A stretch of 64,000 nucleotides of DNA from Macrotrachela quadricornifera. Taxonomy: Eukaryota; Rotifera; Eurotatoria; Philodinida; Philodinidae. Each line of letters starts with the position of its first letter. Position 1 is the first letter of the stretch. Of this stretch, positions 12,438 to 25,400 are shown piece after piece. The DNA lies in the NCBI GenBank assembly GCA_022393335.1, contig JAJEKB010021387.1:41622-105621 (forward strand), read 5' to 3'. Both the position numbers and the translations under genes were made by a program. Below the pieces are notes generated by a model. It was given only the letters and a program-made list of their open reading frames with translations. It did no database searches and was not told the origin of the DNA.

Positions 12438-15400
12438 TTAAACTTTATCTTTTAAAAACATTACATATGATAAGTTTTGACCTGTAATACGATTTCGTTC
12501 TTTACGAGCTATAAATGCAGATGATGAGAAAGCTGATTCACTAGGTACGCTTGTAGCACATGCTGCCAGATGAATTTTAGCCAAGTTAGATAATAACGGT
12601 AATTGATCTCTATTCATTTTCCAAAAGAGTTGTGCTGATGTTGATGATGGTTTGACGTCTACATTAAATTGTGCAACAAGTAATTTGAAATGTTTTAATT
12701 CTTCATTAATAGAAATGCGTTTGCTTTTTTCTTTGACACTACCAACTAACATCAATTCTTCTTCACCACAAGCTGAAACGAATTCGTCATAAATAGATGT
12801 TTTTGATTGCGTATGTGCTGCAAGTTGTTGTGATGCTTGAGCAGTTGCTGTTGATGACATTGATGAAGACGTAATTGTTGGACTTGTAGAATTATCACTT
12901 GATAATGGTAATTCAAATGGATAAACATCATCTGTTATTAATTTTTTAATATAATTTTCAATTTGTTGTCTTTCTTTTTCAGTAAAGCACAAATGTGAAG
13001 CTGGATCAAAATATGCAAAATGCTAAAAAACATAAAATTATAGAATATCAAATTAATATGTTTTTTGAAATACGAAATGTTTTACGCTCAATTGTATAAA
13101 AAAAATATTTTAGAAGTTGCTATTGTCTAATGAACATTCAACCTCACTATATAAGATCATTACATTTATAGCAATACAATATTATATAGTTTTAGATGTG
13201 TAACATACATCTGATTTTACCGATAAAGTTTATGATAAATCATATTGTAAACATACTAAAAGGCAAATATTTGTGTATTTTCAGCATGTTGTCATCTAAT
13301 TATATGATTCTGTTTCAAACTTTTGATTCTATAATGGAGCTAAAAAAATGCATTCGGAGGAACATTCTAAATGTTTAAAATTGGCAACATTCTCTTTCCA
13401 TCAACTTTTACTGGTCTCTTTAAATCTAATAAAATTCATATACGAAGTGATATAAAGGAAATAAGTAAGAGTACTTCGATCATGCACTATTCGTTATGAA
13501 ATATTGATACTCTCGGAAACCTTAAACTATCCTGTACAAGCTTTTATCATTAATTATCAAAGATCTAACTTAGTATCTACAATTCACGAAAAGTAGTATT
13601 ATATGGTGATTTACCAAGATTTTTCCAATTTAATTATGAAGATTTTCGAAGTTTATATTCAACTCAATAGTTATCTAATCCAATAAGATAAAAATCCTGT
13701 GTGTATCAAAACTTATATTTTTTTGAACGCAAGTGGACTAGCAGCTTATTTCTTACTTGTATATGTTTTAATTGTTCTCGATCATTAAAAAAGTATTGAT
13801 TCAATTTGTTAAGTAATAATTTTTTAAATTTTTTAACTTGTTCATTACAAAGTTCATCATTACTGCAAAAATTTTTGATTTTGAAAATTGAATAATAAGA
13901 TAAACCAATTGTAGCATAGCTACTTCCAGACATCATACAAGTTGCCAGAAAAAAAGGTTTCAATACATAATATAATGATGAAAGTACATCCCAATTTTCA
14001 GTATCTAATTCAATGTTTGATAGTTTGGCAATTTGATCTTTACGTAAGTTTAATGAACGTTTGTCAGTGAACAATTTAATAATTATATGCTTTGAGACAA
14101 TTAATGAATCAACTAAAGTAAACGTCGAATTCCATCGACTACGACAATCATTTCTAATACCTTTATTTAATTTTAAATTTTTTTGTTCTTTATGAACAAA
14201 GCCGGATATTATGGTAGATTTATTAATAATTTTGGCTATATAACGGCATTTTTTTAATACTTTTATAACTAATTTTTGTTGTTCTGTTGGATCAACACTA
14301 TCTTCAATATCGTTTATCCAACAGTCATTGATCAATTCGGCAGCTTCTGTTTCATCAATAATATCATCATCATTTGACAAACACATTTTTTCATTATTCT
14401 GAATTTCATTTGGCATGCCATTATCAATAACAGGTGTTGCTTCATCAGTAGGATCTGGTTCATCAACTATCCATAAATCTAAATGAACACAACTACTGAA
14501 TTAAAAATATAGTTTGAGCGATTTTCACTCAAATAGGAAACATTAACAATTATTTGTATAAATATAAAATACTCATAAATATAGGTTAACATCGAAACTA
14601 AGAATATGCTCAATCTTAGGTTTGCCTAAGGCAAATATCGGATCTGATAATAGGTACATTCAGTGTCGAATCCAGAAGAAATTTCCACTTGAACCTTGAA
14701 TTAGTTTATGGATCGATGTCATATGCGAACTCTCCTCGATAAACTATAATGAAACTATGGATTCACTGGTATTACAATCAACGATGGAAAAATTAATTTT
14801 TTTTATAAAATCTGATGTTGTGTGTAGTACTATTCGTAGCTTTATGGATCCGATCCTAATTGATAAAGTAACGCTTATATAAATTAAAAATTCATCAATT
14901 CAGTGAAATTGACAAATTAGAATCTGAATATGATATCGACCCAAAGATTAATGTAAGCTTAGTAAAACTTTCTTCTCAATCCGATATTAGGTGTATCCTT
15001 TCTCAGATTCGAGATTTAAGCAGGCGAGTCCAACATTGAATCAGTCTGAATTTCGACTCTGATACATATATATATCGGCAAGAAATTGAAATCCAGGAAA
15101 ATTTAAAATTTTCTTAGGAAAAATTAAGATTTTAATTCCTCCTAGGACAACTTGAAATTTTAATTTTAGCTATAAATTTTCTATGAAGACTTGAGATTTT
15201 AGTTTTTCCTAAGAGAAATTAAATTTTTATTTTTTCCTAAAGGAAAATTTTAAATTTTCCTGAACATACACTGTCAACATTATTATTTTATATTTCAAAA
15301 ATAGAAATATTAAAGTTGGCATTTGACTATGGTTTCGCTTTTTATAAATGACATTTAATACCACGCTGTATTTTTACTGTTTTTGATATACCAGCTGCCA

Positions 15401-18022
15401 GTTTTGAAATGTCTTCTATTTGAACATACAGCATTTTGCGAGGTCAAGAGTTTTACACCATCAGGTCGTATCTATCTATATTGCTCTTCCATTTGAAAAA
15501 TACTCTATGTGATTCAATTATAAATATTCACACTACAAACTTCTACTCAAATCTTGTCTCGACTCTGATGACCGATTCTTTCGTCACATATTTTGATTTT
15601 GATGTACAAATTTTTGTATATAACAGCAGGATGATTTAATTTAATTTCATATACAACAACTCTAATCATTAATTCCTAATAATCTAAAATTTTTCTACAC
15701 TCACAATTTAAGCTGAGAATCTCTCCAAGCACCTCGGAAAACCAGTATTATATCATCTCATAATAACTGTTTTATAGGAAACTTATTTTGAGATTTACAA
15801 TGTAAACCTTCAAAATGTTTATCAAGTAATTCATATATTTTTTCCATGAAAATGGAAGAATGGCACTTAAATATCTACTTAAATAATATATATTATGCTT
15901 ATTTAAGCATACATTTTTATTTCATTCTGATCTTCTATTAATTCTACTGGACGTGAAAGATATTCTGGTTTACCCAGAGAAAAAAAAACGAGGTTGTTAC
16001 TGTATATTCAGAAAAATTTTAAATTTTCCTTTAAGAAAAAATAAAATTTTAATTTCTTTTACGAAAAACTAAAATCTCAAGTCTTCCTTGAAAATATCTA
16101 GTTAAAATTAAAATTTTAAGTTATCCTAGGAGAAACTAAAATTTTAAGTTATCCTAGGAGAAACTAAAATTTTAATTTCTCCTCTGACATATATATGCGG
16201 AATAGAATCGCTTACCTTCATTTAGTTCTTCATCCCAATTTATATCATTATCTTCCTCTTTGTTACCCATGTTAATAATATTCGATGTTGTAATTCCAGT
16301 TGTTGTAGCATTCTTAGATGAATAATTATTTAAAGTATCATCTAATTTTTCTTCTCGTATCCAAAGTCCCAAAGCATTAACCACGACGAGGTGCAGTCTA
16401 TGAGCACAACACCAAAATCGAGTAATATTATCATTTAAAAGTTCACATGCTAATACAATATTTTGAGCACCGTCAGTTGTAATACATATAACTTTTTCAT
16501 AAATACCCAATAAGATCATTTTTTCCTTTAAAACGGTTGCAATTTCAATAGCTGTATGTCTGGCATCGAAGCATGAAAAATCAATAATTTTTGAAATAGA
16601 ATCGAAAGAATTGTTAGTCCAGTGTCCGGTCATACATAAAAATGATTCACATTTACGATTTGACCAAAAATCTACTGTTAAACCCAATCGATAAACTTCT
16701 TTTAATTCTTCTTTCAATAAATAATGATGATGATTATTTAATACTTTTATTTGTCGTACAACTTGATTTCGATGTGGTGCTGAATAACCTAAACGAAAAT
16801 GCATACGTAACATAAAAGAAGGCAATAACTTAAATTTCTAATAAGTTAGTATAAATACAGTAGCAACATTCATTATTTCCTGCACCTTTACTGTACGAGA
16901 CTAGTTGAAATGGACATAAGAATGAACAATTATGAACAACAAAAACTGTGTGATCAGCCTATTTTATTTTGTGTAAAAAAATAAAATAATGTAGCGGCAG
17001 TAAATATTATCAGTATCAATGTGATCAATGAAAAATATCTTATGCATGACTTATTTTTAGATTAAGGAAAGAAGGTCTTGTAATACTCGTTCAAGAAGTT
17101 TTTTGAAAGCACTTCATATAATATCATGTTTGAGAAAGAGAGATTTACGTTTGCCAACAATATTTCTCTCTTTTTATATCATTTGATGGGTACAAATAAA
17201 CAGTAAATTTAATTTTTTAGATTTGATTTTACCGACAAAACTACGAACCTATTTGTCAAAAGAAAGTGTCAAATTTTTGAGTATGCTAATCATCACTTAT
17301 CAAAGATTACTTTCTTAATTCTTTCAAAGAAAAGCTAAATCATGCTGATTAAATTTCAACATTTATTTTTACAAAAAAAAAAAGATCCTTTAATAATGCA
17401 TAAATTTCGAGACAATTAAATTCTCAAAAAAATCAAGAAACGAATGCTTTTGTTGATGAAAAGGCATACCTGGACAAAGTTTCTCAAATAAAGCTGTAAT
17501 TCCACTTTTATTTAAGTCATTGAATGGACGTCCATCTTTAATAATTGCAGCATAACATAATTTATGTAATTCTTTTTTTAAAGCTTGTGATATCACAACA
17601 TTTGAAGTTCTTGATGATTTTAATATCAAATCTGTTTTCTTGTGTTTAGTAATGAGATGTTGCCTGATAGTTGATGTTGAATGAGAATGACATAAACATT
17701 TAAAATCACACAATTGACAAGCAGCCTCAGGTTGTTCACCATTGTCTGATTTCTTGGCGTACAACCACACTTTAGAGACCGTTGATAGATCATTAACATC
17801 TGATTGTGTTGATGATGATTGTATTGATATATGAACATTTGAATTTGTTTCATTTGAATTATTAATAATTGATGTTGATGGATTTATATTTGGATGATCA
17901 ACAGAACTTGATGCCAATGAAGTATGTGCTTGTGATGGTATTGATTGACTATTTTCATTAGTACTATTATCGATAATTTTGTTTAGTTTGTTTATATTTT
18001 TTGATAAACGTTTTCGTTTCAT
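12438..18022 (-). CDS. hAT-family transposase, four exons, about 810 aa
   Basis: Exons 18022-17470, 16788-16216, 14478-13757 and 13022-12438; intron phases 1, 1, 0 all agree, giving 811 codons including stop. It cuts and inserts its own element in the nucleus. Domain order fits hAT-Ac/ZBED transposases. A Ser/Asn-rich N-terminus is followed by a BED-type finger (C102, C105, H122, H127). The RNase-H-like core starts at VDFW (D224), continues to ITTDGAQN (D290) and a C-A-H-x-L-H motif (H314), with an S-R-W-N segment in exon 3. The C-terminal dimerisation block contains PLLSNLAK and the hAT signature SVPSESAFS. The first join restores CPG-YSAPHRNQ, typical of related proteins. No stop or frameshift interrupts the model; the catalytic glutamate was not located with certainty. 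Activity is inferred, not shown. Confidence 0.82.
15070..16190. mobile_element. Foldback element nested in the hAT transposase intron
   Basis: Two arms of about 170-200 bp (15080-15280 and 16015-16185) are inverted copies of each other, both made of AAAATTTTAA/CCTAGGA blocks, around a 730-bp centre with no gene. The right arm has a 31-bp direct duplication (TTAAGTTATCCTAGGAGAAA, twice) at about 16106-16170. CATATATAT on both outer sides may be part of a target duplication, but AT-rich flanks make this uncertain. It accounts for most of the 1,737-bp intron. Confidence 0.6.
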
Positions 18023-18927
18023 AATAATAATGATTAGATATATAAACTACAAGTAATAGAAGATAAATAATATATATGTATATAAGTAATTATTCCATTA
18101 AGTTTTTCTAAAAAAAAACCAATTATATAATTTATTTCTGCAAAAATTTTTTTTTCATAAATGTAGAAAATAAAAGGCTGTAGTTTAACGATAAAATTTG
18201 TGTTCATAATAGTAATAACAATAGTATGAACAAAACCTAACCATCCCATACGAGCAGATCAATACATGCTTATTGGACATTAACGAGATAATTATAAATT
18301 AGTAATTTAATTATACAAAACATATCTTTTACTTTTCAGTTAGAAATAATTATTCGATAAAATACACATTAGGAAAGAAAGATAAAATTACAAAAAACCG
18401 TTAAAATAATATGTTATGTTTCTTAAAATATAATGAACGAAGAAAAAGAGAAAGTAATTAAAATAGATTGACCGGCCATAATTTACATCCAAACAGAACG
18501 AAAAAATGATTTTTTAACCTTTCTCATATAACTGAATTTGATTAAGAAAAAAAAAGTGATCATGCCAGATTGAGGATGTGCAGTTGAACTGTAATCTTCA
18601 TTCGACAGACGTTAATGTACTTACGATTTGCAGGTTATTAGTTCTAATCAAACAGATATCATCTCAAATATTATTGTTTTAATTAAATAAAATTTAATTT
18701 GTGCATTAGTAAAGAATTCAAATTTGTAAATCAGATTTTGATTTTAGTTTGAAATATACAAATTTTGTTTCGTTCTAATTCAAACTGCGACGATTCAGTT
18801 TAAATAGAGTTTGAACTGAAGTTAATGAGTTGAGATGACAGAACGAATTTCGATTGATTTCACTAATGAATTAAAAAGATTTTTTTTATAAATCAAGATA
18901 GGTAATATAAATTTAAATAATAATTAA

Positions 18928-18952
18928 ATATATATATATATATATATATATA
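18928..18952. repeat. (TA)n microsatellite
   Basis: Twelve uninterrupted TA dinucleotides in the non-coding leader of the hAT element, about 0.9 kb upstream of the transposase start codon. Confidence 0.85.
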
Positions 18953-19468
18953 CATATGTATATAAATTGACCATACAATTATTCTTTTCAGTTGAAAATG
19001 CTGTCTAGATGTAATGAGTATTGTTAATTAAAGACGATAATTGCTAAAAATTGTCACTAAGCAGAATTAACATTTAACTAGCTAACAATATTCTTGTTCT
19101 TGCATGATTTATATGAAAAACTAAATTCATTGAAATATGATTGGGTTGATATGTTAACAATTCACAAAATAACAAACTTGTTTTTCTTATCTTATTTGAA
19201 AATAAAGATCTTTAATATTTATTTTTATAAAATTTATGTTTAATGAATTTGATGTGACTTTTACTTAACAAAACAAGACTGTAAGAATGTTTTTGAATTT
19301 TCAAGCGCCTTTACATTATCACATGTTAGTTATATGAAAATACAAGCCATTGCTGTACTCTGCGTATGATTATTGCCGTTATCATCAAATTCAGAATTGC
19401 ATGCCTAATAATTTCATCTTTTTGAACCAACCGTTTGTGGGCTGTTACAATTATCGCATTATATCTGG

Positions 19469-19709
19469 ACCGGTGCATATACGGTGCACCGTATACCGGT
19501 GTGCCGGTGGTGGTGCACCGGTGTCACGGTTAAAACGGTGGTGCGGTGCACCGGTGGTACGGTGCACCGGAGTCACGGTTAAAACGGTGGTGCGGTGCAC
19601 CGGTGGTACGGTGCACCGGTAGTACGGTGCACCGGTAGTACGGTGCAACGGTGGTACGGTGCACCGGTGGACGGTGCAACGGTTTATCACCGCCACCGGT
19701 GCATCCCTA
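19469..19709. repeat. Right subterminal GGTGCACC palindrome array of the hAT element
   Basis: Mirror of the left array: eight exact GGTGCACC octamers plus variants in 240 bp. It has a longer-period duplication not seen on the left: GGAGTCACGGTTAAAACGG and its near copy GGTGTCACGGTTAAAACGG, each followed by GTGGTGCGGTGCACC. It ends with the inverted 21-bp terminus. Open frames on both strands here come from repeat composition, not genes. Confidence 0.8.
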
Positions 19710-19717
19710 TTTATTAT

Positions 19718-21088
19718 TCACCATTGATTATCGGAAACAATAATCTAATTATAGTCCAAATATACCAAAAAAGTCTCTAATAAATGATTTAACAAAAACT
19801 GATCTTATATAAGAATCTTTGTGTTCCCAAAAACCAGAGAATCACCATGGCCCCATAAGAGATCAACTGTCCTCGAAGGGTTAAGATGCGAAGTATCTAT
19901 AAAGTGACGCAGTGCTAGTTTTCTTTATTACTGCGGTTCGAAGCACAGCATTTATGTAGTCCTTCGCACATTTACCTTATTTATTTATTTTTTCTCGACG
20001 TACGCATTCAAAGTTGATATTTCCTGTCGCAACGATCTCGAGAACGAAAAATCAGAAAGTATTTGTTTGAAAGCGAGATGTAAATATTGAGATCGAACCG
20101 ATATCGTCTGTTATTAGAAACCTATGGTTAGGTTTTGTTCGCTTACAAATAGTTCTCAAAAAATACGATTTTTTTAATGAAATGTGTATTATAAGATAAC
20201 TAGATGCCATCTCGACTTTGTCGAGAATGCGAAGTCAGATTTGAAGCAATTTTTTGAAATCTCAATTAATGATATTCACTAGTTATTGAATTATCTTTCT
20301 TTTTTACGATTTCAGTGAATAAACTAAAGTCTCTATTTAGAAACGGATTTCATATTTTCTGTCCTTCGATTTTCGAGATCATAGCATCACAAATACAGCA
20401 TTTTTTATGCGTACGGATACAGTGCAGAAATAAACTAGATTATTTAGATACTTTTCTGATATTAACGTCATCTTTATAAGTACGTTGACAATAGATAGAA
20501 TATGTGCACCAATCATTTTTTTTTCTATTCTGTCATATTTACTTATCAAGACAAAATAAACACTGAACGACAAGTAACCAGGTGATTCAAAAGAGGAGCA
20601 TCGCGCTTTGACGTACTTTAATGTACTTTAAATGTGTTCTGCGTGCTTGATAATATAAAAGTACGTTGTTTCTCCTTTAAGATGATCTCATTTAAATTAA
20701 TAATAGGATAGATGAATATTTTTTTTCTCGTAGATTGAAAAACATATCACACTATTTAGTCGTACATTAATTTAGAGTACTAAATTAATCTATTTATCAT
20801 ACGATTCGATGTGCATACTTCCAAACAATGATCTAACCGTTTTTAAAACTTATTCAAGCAAATAGTTAATATATTACTAAATCTCTTTTTGTAGATTTGA
20901 TAGAGGAACGTAGTATTATGAATCTTATGCAAAAAATCCATATTTCGTTGATGTTTACGTTTCCTCTCATTAATATAAGAAACATGAATCGTGTTATGGT
21001 TTATGGTTGATTGCATATATTTTTTTCTCTTTTTATCGTTTTTATTTACCTTACATATGCAATATTCATTCAACCAAATCTATTTACG
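19718..21088. other. Intergenic region, nothing recognised
   Basis: AT-rich. I find no gene, RNA or bounded element. A perfect 7-bp stem hairpin, TCTCGAC-TTT-GTCGAGA, lies near 20211-20227. The GGTTCGAA at about 19937 resembles a tRNA T-arm, but no cloverleaf can be built around it. Confidence 0.5.
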
Positions 21089-21730
21089 ATGCAAACAACT
21101 CAAGTGTTCTCAACTAATGAAACTCCAAATATAGCTGACGGAACTCAAACTACTTCATCAACTCTTTCAAAATTTGAAAAACGTCTTGACAAAGCAATAA
21201 GTTACTATTCATCAAAGATATTAATTGTTCAAATTATACTTGCATGTGTCTTCTCAATCCCTGAACTTCGTTATGGTATTGGTTATAAGGATGAATGTCC
21301 AATGCAACCTCAAATCAGTATATTTCTCATCGTTCATGGAGCTACAAAATTTGCTTGGGTTTTCTTAAATATTCTTGCTTCTTTTGATGCTAAAGTAATT
21401 TATGGAAAAATGAACAAGAAAGATCTGGCTCGTAAATTTATGGCGATAAATCTTATACTTCAATTTCTTTTCGTCTTATGGTTTCCTTCATGATTCATTG
21501 CAGGTAATATTTGGGTTTTTCGCAACAAGAATCGTCATCAATCTACAGATCCAACAAATAAAAGTACTTATTGTCACGAGGAATTGTATCGGGCAGCATT
21601 TGCTCTAATTATTACGACATATATTTTCTTGGCCATTGGTATCATAGTAACGGTAAAGCGTCGTCTAATTGGTAAAAAGATAAAAGATGCAGTAAATAAT
21701 GATTCTGGTAACAATCATCAGCAAACATGA
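21089..21730 (+). pseudogene. Four-transmembrane protein gene with one in-frame stop codon
   Basis: Reading from ATG 21089 the frame encodes a small membrane protein, stops at TGA 21491-21493, then continues open in the same frame for 78 codons to TGA 21728-21730 (213 sense positions plus the premature stop). Four hydrophobic segments are seen, near KILIVQIILACVFSIPEL, SIFLIVHGATKFAWVFL, LILQFLFVLWF-IAGNIWVF and YRAAFALIITTYIFLAIG, with a basic C-terminal tail. I recognise it as resembling an uncharacterised rotifer four-TM family; function unknown. The stop lies inside the third helix, where relatives (from memory) read WF-IAGN directly, so the 12 extra bases holding the stop look like a small insertion; TTCATGATTCATT suggests local duplication. 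A 23-bp GT-AG excision is too short and breaks frame. Could also be a sequencing error or recoding. Confidence 0.6.
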
Positions 21731-21899
21731 TGAGCTTAAGGCAAACTTATCGGATATTGCATATTTAACTTTTACTGCTTTGAATAAATAAATGAAAATT
21801 AATTGAATTTCTGTTTTTAATAGATGATAGAATCAGCGGCTAGCACATAAACTATTTCTTCCTTCTGAAAGTTCTAAAAAATTCTCGTGATATTTTGAT

Positions 21900-22435
21900 G
21901 CAATGGTATTTTGTAGCATAGCATCATGGTGTTCCTAGAGTTGCCTGAAAAATTATCTTTCAAGTTTCCACTTGAAACTTTGTACAGAGAACGGTCTCTC
22001 TGAGATTAAGTTATTCTATAAGTTTCAAAGTTTTGAGTTTGCTATATGCCTAGACACAAGTATAAGAAATAATACTACTTTTCATATTATTTATACTAAA
22101 AAATGGTATATATTCATATTTAAGAGATCGAACCAATCAAGAAAATTTGAAAGTTTCAGAATAGATTAGTCTCATTGAGACCTTTCTTTGGACAATGTCC
22201 CTAGTCGAAATTCAAAAGTTGATTTATCCGCACAACTCATCTACTATAAAACCATAGAATAACAAATAGTGTATATATTCAATTTAATGATCTTCGCCAG
22301 CAATCATATGTAGATCGTTGACATGGTATGGCCTCTGGCAAAGATTATTACATTGAGTATATGCACAACTTATTATCCTTAAGTTTTGTAGTATATGAGT
22401 TACATAAATTTTCCGGATAATCGTATATATAATAG
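21900..22435. repeat. Dispersed non-coding repeat, copy 1 (second copy at 54598-55040)
   Basis: This segment aligns by eye along most of its length with 54598-55040: shared blocks include ATGGTATTTTGTAGCA, ATAAGTTTCAAA, AATAATACTACTTTTCA, AATGATCTTC-CCAGCAATCATA and TATGCACAACTTATTATCCT. It has internal inverted symmetry: TTATCCG..AACTCAT..ACTA near 22226 is repeated inverted near 22390-22425, and CTTTGTACAGAGA near 21978 matches inverted sequence near 22170-22195. No coding capacity. It belongs to the same broad family as the foldback at 52042-52669. Confidence 0.65.
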
Positions 22436-25400
22436 TTATTATCATTTGGATGCCAGTGATACTTGTGATTATGATGCTATTCATAATTTTTCAATTAATG
22501 ATTGCAAGTGTTGTTCTAACAAGAGAATTATGAATGAAACACATAAGAAACGCGACAGATTAAAATTTAGTTATAAGAAGCATAGGTTACTTTGTTATGG
22601 ATTAAAATTATATTGGTTAATAATAAACTTTTCTCTCTGAAAATTTTCTCTATCATTAAAAGTAAGTTATCCAAAATTTAAGTATGATATGTGTGGATCG
22701 ATGTTAGAAAATGTATTTGTGACTTCAGTTTTTAACGTTATCATCTATAGATGTGTTTGCAACAATCAAATTGTAGTTAATTTTATCTTTTCGCTGTCAG
22801 TTGAATTTATTATATATTATAGATTCTCATCAGTAATAACTGGTCTTAAATATTGATTAGCTTTTAATTCTATATTTGTGCCGTTTTTTCTATTATGATT
22901 TTTTGATTACAATTTGTTTTATTCAAAAATAAGTTGTCGAAGAGATTAATGAACATATGAGTCATTGATAGTAAACAAAATTATAATTCATTATTTCAAT
23001 GAAGAAAACTTCTGAAAAGATTGCCAAATCGATCAGTTATAACCTACTTTATCTAACAATTATGTAAATGTTGAAAATGTCTGTATAAACAAATCAGTTA
23101 CTGTATGATTAGAACCATCTTCCTCTATTTTATGCTATTAAATATTTTGGAATTCATTTTGAAGTTAAATTTAATTCTTATAAAGTCATCTGATATCTTT
23201 CTACTGATATCTAATAAGAGAATTTGACTAACTAATACTTTCTTTTGAGTCTATATATTAGTCATTGCTAGGAGATCATAGTATCGATAATAAATATAAA
23301 AAGATCCATATTCTTAGATTTTCTTCGCAAATCATAGACATTTTATTGAGTTTTTAGTCGGTTACAAGGTATTATACGGTAAATTGAAACAATAAATTTT
23401 TTCAATAATAGATTACATAATCTTTATGATACTCAAGAAGTTTTAGCTCGAATGATTATGTTTTTCTAAAGATATAGGATACCTACCAGATGTCCTAAAA
23501 GTCATAATCACTTAACAAATGAATGGAAATTTCATTATCAGTAAAGTTCTATCTAATTTTTATTTTTGTTTGACAGACGAGAGTACAAAATTTTATTCCT
23601 ACAAACTAAATTCCTAGATACCATAAAATGACTATTATGACTGACTGTAATCAAAAAATTTGGAATCTTTTCATTGTCAGCAAAGTATATGCGACATTTT
23701 TATATCGTTATTTTGACTTCTATCATTATTATAGAGTTTAATACATTAATATTTATTAATATTACTTTATACTCATATTGTTTGAGATTTTTAGTAATAT
23801 ATGTTAATGATTTAATCTCTATAGTAACAATATAAAAAAGTTATATATTCTTTTCTGATTTTTAAAAACCTTTGAAATTATTTGATTATAGCCAGTAATA
23901 ATGGTCTTTATATGCATTTGTTAAATTATCACATGAGTTTTGGACTACCCAGTCTTTATTATATGAAGGAGCAAAAAAAAACATCCATGAAATAGTTTTT
24001 TCTTTGATTGTCACTTTTTTCGTTTGCATGATTGATATATATCATTCATATTTTATTCCTTCTTTCTATTTCTTTTGCGTCGTTTATGAGGTACGTTTCA
24101 CATCTTCGTTATTGAATATGTTATCATGGCTTTGACTATGACTTCTTTTCTCTACTGTTCTCTTTCTTTCTTTTTTTGATAGATTTATTCATTCAATTTA
24201 TTGTATTTAAAAAAATTTTTTTCGTTTTGAAATAGATGAATAAAGCATTGATTCTTCTATCAAATCAATATTGTTTTTATTTTATTTACTGTGCATCATA
24301 TATAAAAATTTGATTAATTTTGAGGAACAGTCGAAATAAATTCTTTTTTAAACTTAATTTTAGAGTAATTTTATGGTTAATTATTTCGGTAACTACTATT
24401 TATTGAAATACTGAAATTTTTATTCTTTATACAGCAAAATAGATTGTTAGTTTTTTTTATCAGATGATGTATTTTTCTTTGGATTGTTAAGTATTATAGA
24501 TGAATTTTTATAAAAAAAATAATTCAATTTTATTCTCATTTAAATATCGATATGAAAATGTTTCATTTCATTACCTTTTGAAATTCATTAAATTTTTGGA
24601 TATAACATAAAATAAACAAGTAACACTCGTCGCTACAACTCGCTTAACCCTCGACTGAATTCTATTTATCAGTATCTCTTACAGGTCACTGGATTCTGCT
24701 CTAATAACTATGCTGGATACATGAGCACATATATACGGATTGCTAGTGACAACCGTTCTATAAGATCCAGTTTTTAAACTTTTTGTTACGGCTTTCGTAT
24801 GGCAATGTAAAGCACAGATGGTAGTCGATCATCGTTATCCTTGCTCTACTTCACTCTTAACTTCTCGGTTTTTTCATATGATGTCAGCCTAGACCAATGT
24901 AACATCTCATTTTCTTGCTCAAAAAATCGTTTACAGGTAATACAAAAACTAAAACAAATTTAAGGAAATAGAGAGTAGTCATTCGTCGGCGCTCCTACGG
25001 AGCGCCATTCACGACTAGTCGCTTCCATGTTGAAATCTATTTTCACATGAGTTCACTGTCTTGTGTTCAAAACCACACTCATTCACGTTCCACAAACTCA
25101 AAAGAATTACAGAATTCGCAACGAAAGAAGCCTCTATAAGAAATTCGAAGAAAAACAAGTAAAGACACATAAATCTATAAATAAGTGGACCATGATTAAG
25201 TTTATGAAACATCGCTGCGAAATCTTAATTATTTTTTTTTTGCAAATAACGAATATTTTAGATATATGAGATCCTCAAAATCTAATTCAAGGAGGAATAA
25301 AATCACAAAATATTGATCGCCCTAAAGCTTAGATTCTCAAAATCTGATTGGATGAAAGATAGATTTTGGGAAGCATTTCATTGACCGAAATTTTAAACAG

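Larger units (their letters stand above)
11345..19709 (-). mobile_element. Complete autonomous-looking hAT DNA transposon (8,365 bp)
   Basis: TTTATTAT occurs immediately outside both ends (11337-11344 and 19710-19717), an exact 8-bp target duplication, the hAT hallmark. The termini are perfect inverted repeats for 21 bp beginning TAGGGATGCACCGGTGGC. Inside them lie about 240-265 bp of subterminal GGTGCACC-rich arrays. The single gene, on the minus strand, is a hAT transposase in four exons (12438-18022). The perfect target duplication and intact-looking frames suggest a fairly recent insertion. Introns are unusually large (681, 1,737 and 734 bp); the middle one carries a foldback insertion. 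A 1.4-kb AT-rich leader (18023-19468) holds no other gene. Confidence 0.88.

Noticed and set aside
16789..16825. Upstream acceptor for hAT transposase exon 2 giving an extra LPSFMLRMHF segment
   Set aside because: The phase does not fit the exon 1 donor and reads into a stop; the acceptor at 16789 restores CPG-YSAPHRNQ in frame.
19920..19960. tRNA-like GGTTCGAA box
   Set aside because: No acceptor, D or anticodon arms can be paired around it.
21467..21513. A ~23-bp intron explaining the stop in the four-TM gene
   Set aside because: Too short for spliceosomal splicing and its removal breaks the reading frame.
22395..22640. 81-codon frame
   Set aside because: Starts in the dispersed repeat, no family resemblance, no splice context.
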